A DNA stretch of 64,000 nt, from assembly GCF_003628125.1 (NCBI RefSeq), contig NZ_RBZU01000014.1:62001-126000 (forward strand), written 5' to 3'. Of this stretch, positions 42,124 through 49,701 are shown one piece after another. A program made the position numbers and the translations under genes. The stretch is from Pararobbsia silviterrae. GTDB lineage: Bacteria > Pseudomonadota > Gammaproteobacteria > Burkholderiales > Burkholderiaceae. The notes below the pieces were generated by a model. It searched no databases, had not been told where the DNA came from, and saw only the letters and a program-made list of their open reading frames with translations. Each line of letters opens with the position of its first letter. Position 1 is the first letter of the stretch.

Positions 42124-43128
42124 ATGACGACACCGACGACCGCCGCCCCCGCCACGCCGCGACGCTGGCGTCCCGACCTCGCGACGCTGGCGCCATTCGT
42201 CGCGCTCCTGTTGCTGCTCGGGGTCGGCACGCTCGTGAATCCGAATTTCATGAGCGCCGACAATTTGCTCAATGTCGTCACGCGGTGCGTGTTCGTCGCG
42301 CTGATCGGCATCGGCGCGACGTTCGTGATCGGCGCGGGCGGCCTCGACCTGTCCGTCGGATCGATGACCGCCTTCGTCGCGGGCGTCATGATCATGACGA
42401 TCAACGCGGGCAGCGGCGCACCGGGCATCGCGTCGCTCGCCGTGCCGTTTCTCGTCGCCGTCGCGCTCGCGTCGGCATGCGGGCTCGCGAACGGACTCAT
42501 CACGACGTTCGGCCGCATCGAGCCGTTCATCGTGACGCTCGGCACGATGGGCGTGTTTCGCGCGCTGATCACGTATCTCGGCGACGGCGGCACGATTTCG
42601 ATCCATTCGAGCGATCTGCGCGACTTCTATCGGCCCGTGTATTTCGGCAGCGTGCTCGGCGTGCCGATTCCGGTGCTCGTGTTCGTGATTGCCGCACTGG
42701 CCGCGTCGCTGCTCATGTATCGGACGCCGTTCGGCCGCCATGTGACCGCGATCGGTTCGAACGAAGAGGTCGCGCGGTATTCGGGCGTGTCGATCTGGCG
42801 CGTGCGTACGCTGACCTATGTGATCCAGGGGTTGTGCGTCGGTGTCGCGACGATCATCTACGTGCCGCGCCTGGGCTCGGCGACGCCGACGACCGGGCTG
42901 CTCTGGGAGCTTCAGGCGATCACGGCCGTCGTGATCGGGGGCACCGCGTTGCGCGGCGGTTCCGCGCGAATCTGGGGCACCGTGCTCGGCGCGATCATTC
43001 TCGAAGTCATCGGCAACATCATGGTGCTGTCGAACCATATCAGCGAGTACCTGATCGGCGCCGTGCAAGGCGCGATCATCATCGTCGCGATGCTCGCGCA
43101 GCGCGCGCTGCGCAGCCGGCAGTCGTGA
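42124..43128 (+). CDS. sugar ABC transporter permease
   Basis: A 334-residue permease of the RbsC/XylH family with about nine hydrophobic helices and the signatures 'GAGGLDLSVGSMTAFVAG' near residue 75 and 'VVIGGTALRGGSARIWGTV' near 272. The frame extends 28 codons upstream over the end of the ATPase gene; the ATG at 42124 (MTTPTTAAPATP) gives the family N-terminus. It forms the channel for the adjacent ATPase and binding protein. Confidence 0.92.
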   Translation: MTTPTTAAPATPRRWRPDLATLAPFVALLLLLGVGTLVNPNFMSADNLLNVVTRCVFVALIGIGATFVIGAGGLDLSVGSMTAFVAGVMIMTINAGSGAPGIASLAVPFLVAVALASACGLANGLITTFGRIEPFIVTLGTMGVFRALITYLGDGGTISIHSSDLRDFYRPVYFGSVLGVPIPVLVFVIAALAASLLMYRTPFGRHVTAIGSNEEVARYSGVSIWRVRTLTYVIQGLCVGVATIIYVPRLGSATPTTGLLWELQAITAVVIGGTALRGGSARIWGTVLGAIILEVIGNIMVLSNHISEYLIGAVQGAIIIVAMLAQRALRSRQS

Positions 43129-43205
43129 CGCGCGGCGTTTGACCGCCGGGGGTCCGCGGTCGCTCGAAAGAGGGGACCCCGCTCACAACTCTCAGCGAGG
43201 GGACT

Positions 43206-44171
43206 ATGAACAAACGCTTCAGCAAACGGTTGACCGGCGCCGCGCTCGGCGCGGGCCTGTGTGTCGGGCTCGTGTTGGGCGACGCGCCGGCCGCGTCGGC
43301 CCAGACGATGGCGGTCTCGATCCCGGCCGCGGATCACGGCTGGACAGGCGGCGTCGTCTACTTCACGAACCGAGAGGCGGACAATCTGCGCAAGGCGTAC
43401 CCGAATCTCAAGATCATCGTGAAGACGTCGCCGTCGGGCGCCGAGCAGGCGAGCGCGATCGAGGACATGACGTCGACGCAGAAGATCGATGCGCTCGTCG
43501 TGCTGCCGCAGAATTCGGATGAACTGACCTCGACGCTCGCGAACGTCAAAAAGAAGGGGGTGTTCATCACGGTCGTCGATCGCGGCCTCAAGGACCCGAC
43601 GATTCAGGATCTCTATGTCGCGGGCAACAACCCGGAACTTGGCCGCATCGCGGGCGAGTACTTCAAGAAGAACTTGCCCGAGGGCGATATCGTCGTGCTG
43701 CGCGGCATCCCGACCGTCATCGACGATCAGCGCGTGAAGGCGTTCCAGGAAGCGATCAAGGGCACGAAGATCAATGTGCTCGACATGCAGTATGCGAACT
43801 GGAATCGCGACGACGGTTTCAAGGTCATGCAGGACTTTCTCGCGAAGCACAAGCATATCGATGCCGTCTGGTGTCAGGACGACGATATCGCGGTCGGCGT
43901 GCTCGAAGCGATCAAGCAGGCCAACCGGACGGACATCAAGTTCGTCGTCGGCGGGGCCGGCATGAAGGACATGATCAAGCGCGTCGCCGACGGCGACAAG
44001 ATGATTCCCGTGGACGTGCTGTATCCGCCCGGCATGGTCGCGACCGCGATGAACATCACGGCGGCGAACCTGACGGCAAAGCTGCCGGTGCGCGGGACCT
44101 TCATCATCGGCGCGCCGCTCGTCACGAAGGAGAACGCGAAGGAGTATTACTTCCCCGATTCGCCGTTCTAA
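43206..44171 (+). CDS. sugar ABC transporter periplasmic binding protein
   Basis: A 321-residue type 1 periplasmic-binding protein. A signal peptide ends 'AAASAQ' near residue 33, so the mature start is near 'TMAVSIPAADHGWTGGVVYF'. Ligand-pocket blocks include 'DALVVLPQNSDELTSTL', 'FITVVDRGLKD' and 'AVWCQDDDIAVGVLEAI'. Sequences starting 'IPAADHGWTGG' are typical of binders for inositol-like or unusual sugars in operons with Gfo/Idh/MocA dehydrogenases; that link is inferred. GCGAGGGGAC precedes the ATG. Last gene of the operon, followed by a strong hairpin. Confidence 0.91.
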   Translation: MNKRFSKRLTGAALGAGLCVGLVLGDAPAASAQTMAVSIPAADHGWTGGVVYFTNREADNLRKAYPNLKIIVKTSPSGAEQASAIEDMTSTQKIDALVVLPQNSDELTSTLANVKKKGVFITVVDRGLKDPTIQDLYVAGNNPELGRIAGEYFKKNLPEGDIVVLRGIPTVIDDQRVKAFQEAIKGTKINVLDMQYANWNRDDGFKVMQDFLAKHKHIDAVWCQDDDIAVGVLEAIKQANRTDIKFVVGGAGMKDMIKRVADGDKMIPVDVLYPPGMVATAMNITAANLTAKLPVRGTFIIGAPLVTKENAKEYYFPDSPF

Positions 44172-44254
44172 GCGCGCGGGGGGACGCACGCGGGATCGAG
44201 TCCGTTTCATGCAAGTCGGAAGCATCACGCCGGGCGCAATCTGCCGCGATTGCT

Positions 44255-44295
44255 GCACGTCGCCGATACGCGGTTATCGCGCATCGGCGACGTGC
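44255..44295 (+). terminator. strong hairpin ending the sugar operon
   Basis: GCACGTCGCCGAT (44255-44267) pairs perfectly over 13 bp with ATCGGCGACGTGC (44283-44295). A further inner CGCG/CGCG stem follows after one A-C mismatch, closing on a GTTAT loop. No long T-run follows. It lies 83 bp after the binding-protein stop and 56 bp before the next gene. Confidence 0.65.
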
Positions 44296-44351
44296 GTGTC
44301 TGAATTCGACTGTCGATCGATGATCGTCGGCCGCGTGCGTGGAGTGTTCCG

Positions 44352-45431
44352 ATGCCAATGGAAGCCGGCTGTTTTGGAGGGGTGTTCGCGGGTTTGTCGA
44401 AGGCGTGCTGGCCGTCGTCGCGTCGCGAGGGCGGGAGTCGCAAGGTCGAGGCGGATCCCGTCGCGACAGGAACGGCGATGCGCGAAGATTTCCTTGCGCA
44501 GGCGGCTCGTCTCGCGATCGAGCATGGGGCCGTCTCGACGAACGGCGAACGGGTGGTTCAGATGTTCGAGCGGTTTCGCGATGCGCTTCAGTCCGGCGAG
44601 GTCATGCCGGATGCCGATTTCGCGGCGCGCGTGATTCGGCCGTTCGTGACCTGGTTGAGCGCGCTGACGCATGTGCCCGACGAAGGCGCCTATGGGCAGG
44701 TCGCGCAATGCGCGGGGAGGCTGCTCAAGCATATCGTCGTGCCCGAATCGGGGACGCGGCGCACACTCCAGCAATTTGGCTCGACCGAACAACTCGACGT
44801 GCGCGACAGCGCGCCAGAGATCGCGCAGAGCTTCGTCGAATGGACGATTCCGTTGTTGCACCGCTTTGTGACGATTCTCGCGGCGCTCGCGCTCGGCGCG
44901 CCTTGCGTCGATTCGATTCCGAAATTGCTCAAGTCGATCGAGCGCCATGAACAACCCGACCGCGGCGATGAGGCCGAGACGCCGTCCGACGCGACTCGGC
45001 GCGAGTCTGCCGCCGCATTGCCCGAGCCGCTTGCCGGCGATCGTTGGGAAAGACGGCACACGCTGTTCGAGCCGCGTATGAACACGCGATGGGTGCCGCA
45101 CAGCCGTGCGAGTTGGCACGCGACGCGCGATGCGATCTCGACGCGAACGCGATCGAGCGCGCCTTCGAGTTTGCACGAGGGCCTGAACATGAGCCTCGCA
45201 TCCGGTCGGCTGTCGTCGACATTCGACGTCGATTCCATCGGCAGTTGGACGCCGATCAAGCGTTCACAAAGTCTTCAGACGGCGCGATCGATGAGTTTGA
45301 CGAGTGCGGCCGGGCTTGAGCGGCGGAGCGTGATCCGCGATGGATGGCCGCGCGACGTGGCCATCCATGCTCGTGCCGCTCCGGAGCGGGCCGACGACGA
45401 CTCGGACGTGCTCGAATCGACACGGCTCTGA
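44352..45431 (+). CDS. unknown protein with helical N-half and Ser/Arg-rich disordered C-half
   Basis: A 359-residue protein that I do not recognise. Residues about 40-205 look folded and helical ('EDFLAQAARLAIEHGA', 'VVQMFERFRDALQSGE', 'SFVEWTIPLLHRFVTILAAL'). The rest, about 206-359, is rich in Ser, Arg, Thr and Glu and looks disordered ('LASGRLSSTFDVDSIGSW', 'SQSLQTARSMSLTSAAG'). No signal peptide; the one hydrophobic stretch (about 176-192) is too amphipathic to be a sure membrane segment. GGAG lies 9 nt before the ATG. Together with the 995-aa protein nearby it has the look of a secreted effector or its partner, but that is inference. Confidence 0.7.
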   Translation: MPMEAGCFGGVFAGLSKACWPSSRREGGSRKVEADPVATGTAMREDFLAQAARLAIEHGAVSTNGERVVQMFERFRDALQSGEVMPDADFAARVIRPFVTWLSALTHVPDEGAYGQVAQCAGRLLKHIVVPESGTRRTLQQFGSTEQLDVRDSAPEIAQSFVEWTIPLLHRFVTILAALALGAPCVDSIPKLLKSIERHEQPDRGDEAETPSDATRRESAAALPEPLAGDRWERRHTLFEPRMNTRWVPHSRASWHATRDAISTRTRSSAPSSLHEGLNMSLASGRLSSTFDVDSIGSWTPIKRSQSLQTARSMSLTSAAGLERRSVIRDGWPRDVAIHARAAPERADDDSDVLESTRL

Positions 45432-45501
45432 TGATGGGATCGTGCCGCGCCACGTGCCGATCGGCGTCGGAGCGTGTCGACCGCGGTCGGCGGCCGGTGG
45501 A

Positions 45502-45525
45502 GGACGCGCTTCGGGGTGCGCGTCC
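45502..45525. terminator. hairpin between convergent genes
   Basis: GGACGCGC (45502-45509) pairs with GCGCGTCC (45518-45525) across TTCGGGGT. It sits between the converging unknown protein and the aldo/keto reductase, so it may act in both directions. Confidence 0.5.
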
Positions 45526-45537
45526 GCGGCCGCTCGA

Positions 45538-46458
45538 TCAGCGGACTTCGTGACCGAGCGCGGCCTCGTAGATCGAGAACCATTGCTGAATCGACAAGGT
45601 CACGTTCGTGGCGGCAACCGCCTCGTCGAGTACGCTGAGGCGCTGCGAGCCGGTCAGCACGAGGGGTTTGCTCGGGAGTCGCAGAATCCAGGCGTAGACG
45701 ATCGTCGCCGGGCTGACGCCGAGCGTCTGGGCGAGCACGTCGATCGCCTTGCGGATGCGTGCGGTGCGCGCCGGGTCCGGATCGTTCGGGTCCGATGCGA
45801 AGAGTCGCCCGCCGCCGAGCGCCGACCAGATCATCGGCGATGCGCCGAGCGACTGCAATTGATCGAACGTGCCGTCCGTGATCGGGTCGAGCCGCAGTGG
45901 AGAGAACTCGACCTGATTCGTGACGAGCCGTATGGCGCTCGACAACGACTGGTATTGCCACGGGCTGAAATTCGACACGCCGAAATGCAGGACTTTGCCT
46001 TCGGTGTGGAGCCGATCGAAGGCTTCGGCCACATCGTCGAGATTGAGCAGCGGGTCAGGGCGGTGAATCAGCAGCAGATCGATCCGGTCGGTGCGCAACT
46101 CGGTCAACGAGCGCTCGACCGACGACACGATATGCGCGGTGCTCGTGTTGTAGTGCTTGAGCGTGTGCGCGGGACGATTGGACGTCGTCAGCGCGATCCC
46201 GCATTTGGTCACGATCTCGATGCGCTCGCGAATCGACGGTTCGAGCGCAAGGGCTTCGCCGAACAACGCTTCGACGGTATAGCCGCCGTAGATGTCGGCA
46301 TGATCGAACGTCGTCACGCCGCGCTCGATGGCGTGATGGATCCAGGCGAGGCGCTGGGCCGGGCTCATGTTCCATTCGCCGAGACGCCACATGCCGGCGG
46401 TGACCCGCGAAAGGGTGGGCCCCTGGGGGGCGATTTCGATGCGGGGACTCTGGCTCAA
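45538..46458 (-). CDS. aldo/keto reductase, YdhF-like
   Basis: A 306-residue NADPH-dependent aldo/keto reductase with a TIM barrel. Catalytic tetrad blocks are visible: 'GVTTFDHADIYGGY' (Asp and Tyr), 'IEIVTKCGIA' (Lys) and 'DLLLIHRPDPLL' (His). 'PMIWSALGGGRLFA' and 'VLTGSQRLSVLDEAV' line the cofactor pocket. I choose a TTG start at 46458 because GGAG lies 7 nt ahead and it gives 'SQSPRIEIAPQGPTLSRVTAGMWR', the family N-terminus. An ATG at 46512 would add 18 residues. It is divergent from the 995-aa gene and probably unrelated to it. Substrate unknown. Confidence 0.88.
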   Translation of the reverse strand: MSQSPRIEIAPQGPTLSRVTAGMWRLGEWNMSPAQRLAWIHHAIERGVTTFDHADIYGGYTVEALFGEALALEPSIRERIEIVTKCGIALTTSNRPAHTLKHYNTSTAHIVSSVERSLTELRTDRIDLLLIHRPDPLLNLDDVAEAFDRLHTEGKVLHFGVSNFSPWQYQSLSSAIRLVTNQVEFSPLRLDPITDGTFDQLQSLGASPMIWSALGGGRLFASDPNDPDPARTARIRKAIDVLAQTLGVSPATIVYAWILRLPSKPLVLTGSQRLSVLDEAVAATNVTLSIQQWFSIYEAALGHEVR

Positions 46459-46713
46459 CGGAAGGCTCCGGCCACGATGGGCAATCGGGTTGCAAACGGA
46501 CCGCGTTCGCATAGGACGTGCGCGTGCGCGAAGCCTGCATTCTACGAGATTCGGTGATGCCTCCGCCACCGCGATCGCAACGTGCAAATGTGTGCCGACG
46601 ATCGCGCGCATTGTCCCGAATTGATCGTCGCGCAAGCGCGTGACGCCGTATGTGTCACACCGTGTGCGACACCCATGACACCGATTCCTGTCCACTTCCA
46701 TTGACGACGCATC
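46459..46713. promoter_or_regulatory. divergent upstream region of the 995-aa protein gene
   Basis: 255 bp. I looked for a TTCG-N16-TTCG HrpB-type (hrpII) box and found none. A GTGTCACACCGTGTGCGACACC patch (about 46648-46675) contains overlapping inverted GTGTC/GACAC elements that could be an operator. No clear -10/-35. Confidence 0.35.
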
Positions 46714-49701
46714 ATGACCCTTCTTTCCTACACGAAGCCTCCGATCGGGCGTGTGATCGAACGCGCGAAGCCGATTTCGATTCGACTGGGCGACACGCGA
46801 CGGGACCCGTCGAACACCAAACCCGAACTTGTCGTCAGGCTGTATCAACCCGCTGAATCGGCACGGGCGCACGCGCTGTCGGGATGGGGCGCGCAGGCGG
46901 GAGCGGCGGCGCGCGATCATGGGGACGCGCGAAGCATCGAGGCGCGACCGACGCCCCGCACCGCACACGACTTTGCACGAAGCCAGGCGGCCACGCAGGG
47001 TCAAGGTGCCGCGCACGGGACGGCCCGCAGTCCGGACCACGGCGGCACGCGGGACCCTGCCGCTGTGCGGGGCGGATCGATCGAAGATCGAGGTGAGCGA
47101 GGCCGCGCCGCTCGTCATGGCAATCGCGCTGAATCCAATTCGAGCACGCGTCGTTCGGCGTCGCCGTCGACGCCGACCTACGTGGTGCCCGATGCGCCCG
47201 AGGCGCCCGAGGCGAACGAGAGCCGGCGCGGCGCCCGGATGCATCGGCGCGATGCGCGGTCCGCGGTCGCCGTGCCGGATGAAGGTGCGTCGGCGACGTC
47301 GAGCCCGACATCGAGGCGCTCGCCGTTCCGAGGCATGCTGCGTGCGGTGTCGAATCGATTTTCGGCGCTCCGCCTGCGCTGGACGCGCGAGTGCACGGAC
47401 CATTCAACGCGGATGCTCGCGGATCCGAATCTGTCGAAGAACGTCGTATTGCTCAGTTATAGGCGCTTTTCGGATCCCGACAATATGGTGCATGACGGCA
47501 CCGCCGCGCCGCGGCTCGGCGAGATCCCGTATGCGAATCCCACGCGGCGCATTTACGATGTGCCCGGATTGCCCGCCGTCCCGCCGCCCGACTATACCGA
47601 GCGCGCGCGGATCGCATCGCAGCGCTTCGCGAAACGTATCGACGTGCCCCGAGCGGGATCGAGTCAGCCCGTCTACGCAACCGTGCATCGTGCCGATCGC
47701 GTGCCGAACGCACGCGGCGAGTCATCGGCGAGCGGTGCGCATGATGACGCGGCACGTCGCGCGCAGGAGCGCGCGTCGAGATGGGCGACCGGATCCGCGG
47801 ACGTGGCCGATCGTTCCGATTCTCCGCCGCCGCTTCCGCCTCGCGCGTTTCGCGATCCGGGCGATACGAGCAGTGTCAGCGATGTCGACGACAGGACGAG
47901 CCCTTCGACGTCGGGCTGGAATCGCTACCGCGGGTCGCGGCTCGGGACGGCCCCCGTCGAAACGCTGCCTTTGACGTCGCCTTACTCGCCGATTGCGGCC
48001 GTTCCCTCCGAGGCGCGTGATCGTTCGGTCTCGGACGCGCCGCGCGCAGCCTCACAGGCATCCGCTTCGGCGTTTCCGGCTCCGGTGCATCATGCGGCGA
48101 GCGCCAAACCGCCGCCGAGGCCGCAGCAAGCCTTCGCCGATACACGCTCGTCTGCATCGTCTTCGTCTCCGGCATCGATCCGTGACGCATCATCGGGGTC
48201 GCGTGATCGATCGGTGTCCGATGCTTCGCCCGAGCCGATCGACGAGCCGACTCACCAGCCAATTTACGCGCCGGTGCTCGCCATGTCATCGGAGCCGCTC
48301 TACGCATCCTTGACCGGGATTCGATCCGGATCGGCTACGACATCGTCATCGATGTCATCGATGTCGTCGACGTCATCAAAGAGGTCGACGTCATCCAGAA
48401 CATCGGCGCAGGACGGGGCGCGGTTCGATTGGCTGCCGAGGGAGATCGATCCCGCCGAAGCCCCAGGCCCGCTGCGGATGCGCGGCGCAGCGTCGATCGC
48501 CGACGACACGGCGCGGATGGCGGGCGCGTATCGCGTGACGGCGCTTAGGGCGCCGACACCGGGCATGCCGCGGAAACTCGCGGTGGAGAGGCAAAGAAGC
48601 GACGCGCCGCAGCCGGTGCGTTCAGAGACGCAGGGGCGTGGCATGGCGCGACAACCGGCTTCGGGCAGGTCGGCACACGACGCGATGCGCGGCCCGGTTT
48701 CGGGCGTTCAGTCCCGTCGCGTGACATGGGCGACGGACGCGCGTGCGAGGGACGACCGCGCGGTGCGCAAGACCCTATCGGACGGACCACGGCCTGGCAT
48801 GACCCTGGAGCACGGTTTCGACATGCAAACACGGACGATCCCACGCATGAAAGCGGCGCAGTCGCAGATGCGACCGATGCCGCGCCCACAAGACGCACAG
48901 ACGCAGGTGCGTCCGATACTGCGCATGCAAGACGCACAGACGCAGATGCGACCGATGCCGCGCCCACAAGACGCACAGACGCAGGTGCGTTCGATGCTGC
49001 GCATGCAAGACGCACAGTCGCAGACGCGTCCGATTCCACGCATGCAAGACGCGCAGACTCAGACGCTTCCGATGCCGCGCATGAAGGATGCGGAGACGCA
49101 GACGGAGATGCGCGGGATGCGATCCATGCGGGACGCGCAGACGCAAACGCCGACCGAATGGAAACTTGCTGACCTCGAGGCGCGCGCGGCGCAGCGTGCC
49201 GATCGCTTGGATGTCGAGCTGCGTGCGGCGCGTGCCGATCGCATCGATTTCGAGGCGCGACGCGCACGGGTGTTCGAAGGTTTGCGCGGCGCCGTCACGC
49301 AGCCGCGGAGTCTGTCTGCCGACCGGCACGTCACGCGCATTCAGGTCGGCGGGCCGGCGACCGAAGCGGTCGTGCGCGATGCGCGTTCGCCGAGCGGTAG
49401 CGCTGAGCATTCCGGCAGCCCCAAGCGATTCGGCAGCCCCGAGCATTCCGGCAGCCCCGAGCGATTCGGCAGCCCCGAGCGATTCGGCAGCCCCGAGCAA
49501 TCCGACAGCTCCGAGCGATTCGGCGGCGCACGTGTGGTCGGCGCCATCTACAAACCCGGATACGGCCCTGAAACTGACGATGCGTCACCGCCGGGCACAT
49601 TCGAGCGGCAACCTTCGACGCCGAGCAAGCCCTGTTGGGAAATCTTGCGAGAGATCACGCGTCTGCGGCCCGCCGATCCGTCTCAGGGATTCGTGATCTG
49701 A
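46714..49701 (+). CDS. disordered repeat protein with eukaryote-like binding motifs; candidate effector
   Basis: A 995-residue, mostly disordered, Arg/Ser/Pro-rich protein of no family I recognise. Short motifs stand out. Tyrosine sites: QPVYA (318-322), QPIYA (515-519) and EPLYA (527-531) resemble EPIYA phosphorylation motifs, YDVP (281-284) resembles a Crk-type SH2 site, and YANP is at 273. PPDY (291-294) fits a WW-domain PPxY ligand. PPLPPR (372-377) fits a class II SH3 ligand. Residues 714-812 are a 13-residue repeat with D-x-x-T-Q-(T/V/M) cores like LC8 ligands. Residues 895-936 are seven 6-residue GSPERF-type units. A Ser-rich run covers 538-564. No signal peptide or membrane segment. 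The ATG lacks a strong ribosome site. Codon choice fits a real gene. Secretion is inferred only. Confidence 0.78.
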   Translation: MTLLSYTKPPIGRVIERAKPISIRLGDTRRDPSNTKPELVVRLYQPAESARAHALSGWGAQAGAAARDHGDARSIEARPTPRTAHDFARSQAATQGQGAAHGTARSPDHGGTRDPAAVRGGSIEDRGERGRAARHGNRAESNSSTRRSASPSTPTYVVPDAPEAPEANESRRGARMHRRDARSAVAVPDEGASATSSPTSRRSPFRGMLRAVSNRFSALRLRWTRECTDHSTRMLADPNLSKNVVLLSYRRFSDPDNMVHDGTAAPRLGEIPYANPTRRIYDVPGLPAVPPPDYTERARIASQRFAKRIDVPRAGSSQPVYATVHRADRVPNARGESSASGAHDDAARRAQERASRWATGSADVADRSDSPPPLPPRAFRDPGDTSSVSDVDDRTSPSTSGWNRYRGSRLGTAPVETLPLTSPYSPIAAVPSEARDRSVSDAPRAASQASASAFPAPVHHAASAKPPPRPQQAFADTRSSASSSSPASIRDASSGSRDRSVSDASPEPIDEPTHQPIYAPVLAMSSEPLYASLTGIRSGSATTSSSMSSMSSTSSKRSTSSRTSAQDGARFDWLPREIDPAEAPGPLRMRGAASIADDTARMAGAYRVTALRAPTPGMPRKLAVERQRSDAPQPVRSETQGRGMARQPASGRSAHDAMRGPVSGVQSRRVTWATDARARDDRAVRKTLSDGPRPGMTLEHGFDMQTRTIPRMKAAQSQMRPMPRPQDAQTQVRPILRMQDAQTQMRPMPRPQDAQTQVRSMLRMQDAQSQTRPIPRMQDAQTQTLPMPRMKDAETQTEMRGMRSMRDAQTQTPTEWKLADLEARAAQRADRLDVELRAARADRIDFEARRARVFEGLRGAVTQPRSLSADRHVTRIQVGGPATEAVVRDARSPSGSAEHSGSPKRFGSPEHSGSPERFGSPERFGSPEQSDSSERFGGARVVGAIYKPGYGPETDDASPPGTFERQPSTPSKPCWEILREITRLRPADPSQGFVI
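48853..49149 (+). repeat. 39-bp coding repeats encoding the DAQTQ array
   Basis: Eight copies of a 13-codon unit (residues 714-812 of the 995-aa protein), regular for the first seven and with a 15-residue last step. Neighbouring units alternate RPMPRPQ and RPILRMQ lead-ins, giving a 26-residue higher-order period. Confidence 0.93.
49396..49521 (+). repeat. 18-bp coding repeats encoding GSPERF-type units
   Basis: Seven in-frame 18-bp units (residues 895-936) reading GSAEHS, GSPKRF, GSPEHS, GSPERF, GSPERF, GSPEQS, DSSERF. Each carries a Ser-Pro that could be a proline-directed kinase site. Confidence 0.92.

Noticed and set aside
46459..46713. An HrpB-type hrpII box (TTCG-N16-TTCG) before the candidate effector
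   Set aside because: TTCG at 46506-46509 is not followed by TTCG at the right spacing, and no other pair was found.
45538..47403. A 621-codon minus-strand frame extending the aldo/keto reductase under the 995-aa gene
   Set aside because: The family N-terminus starts at the TTG at 46458 (or ATG at 46512); everything upstream is arginine-rich shadow.
48775..49500. A 241-codon minus-strand frame with its own regular repeats (LHARHRKRL-type), opposite the motif array
   Set aside because: Any in-frame tandem DNA repeat gives repeats in all six frames; the plus frame is 995 codons, contains non-repeat motif-rich sequence and better codon use.
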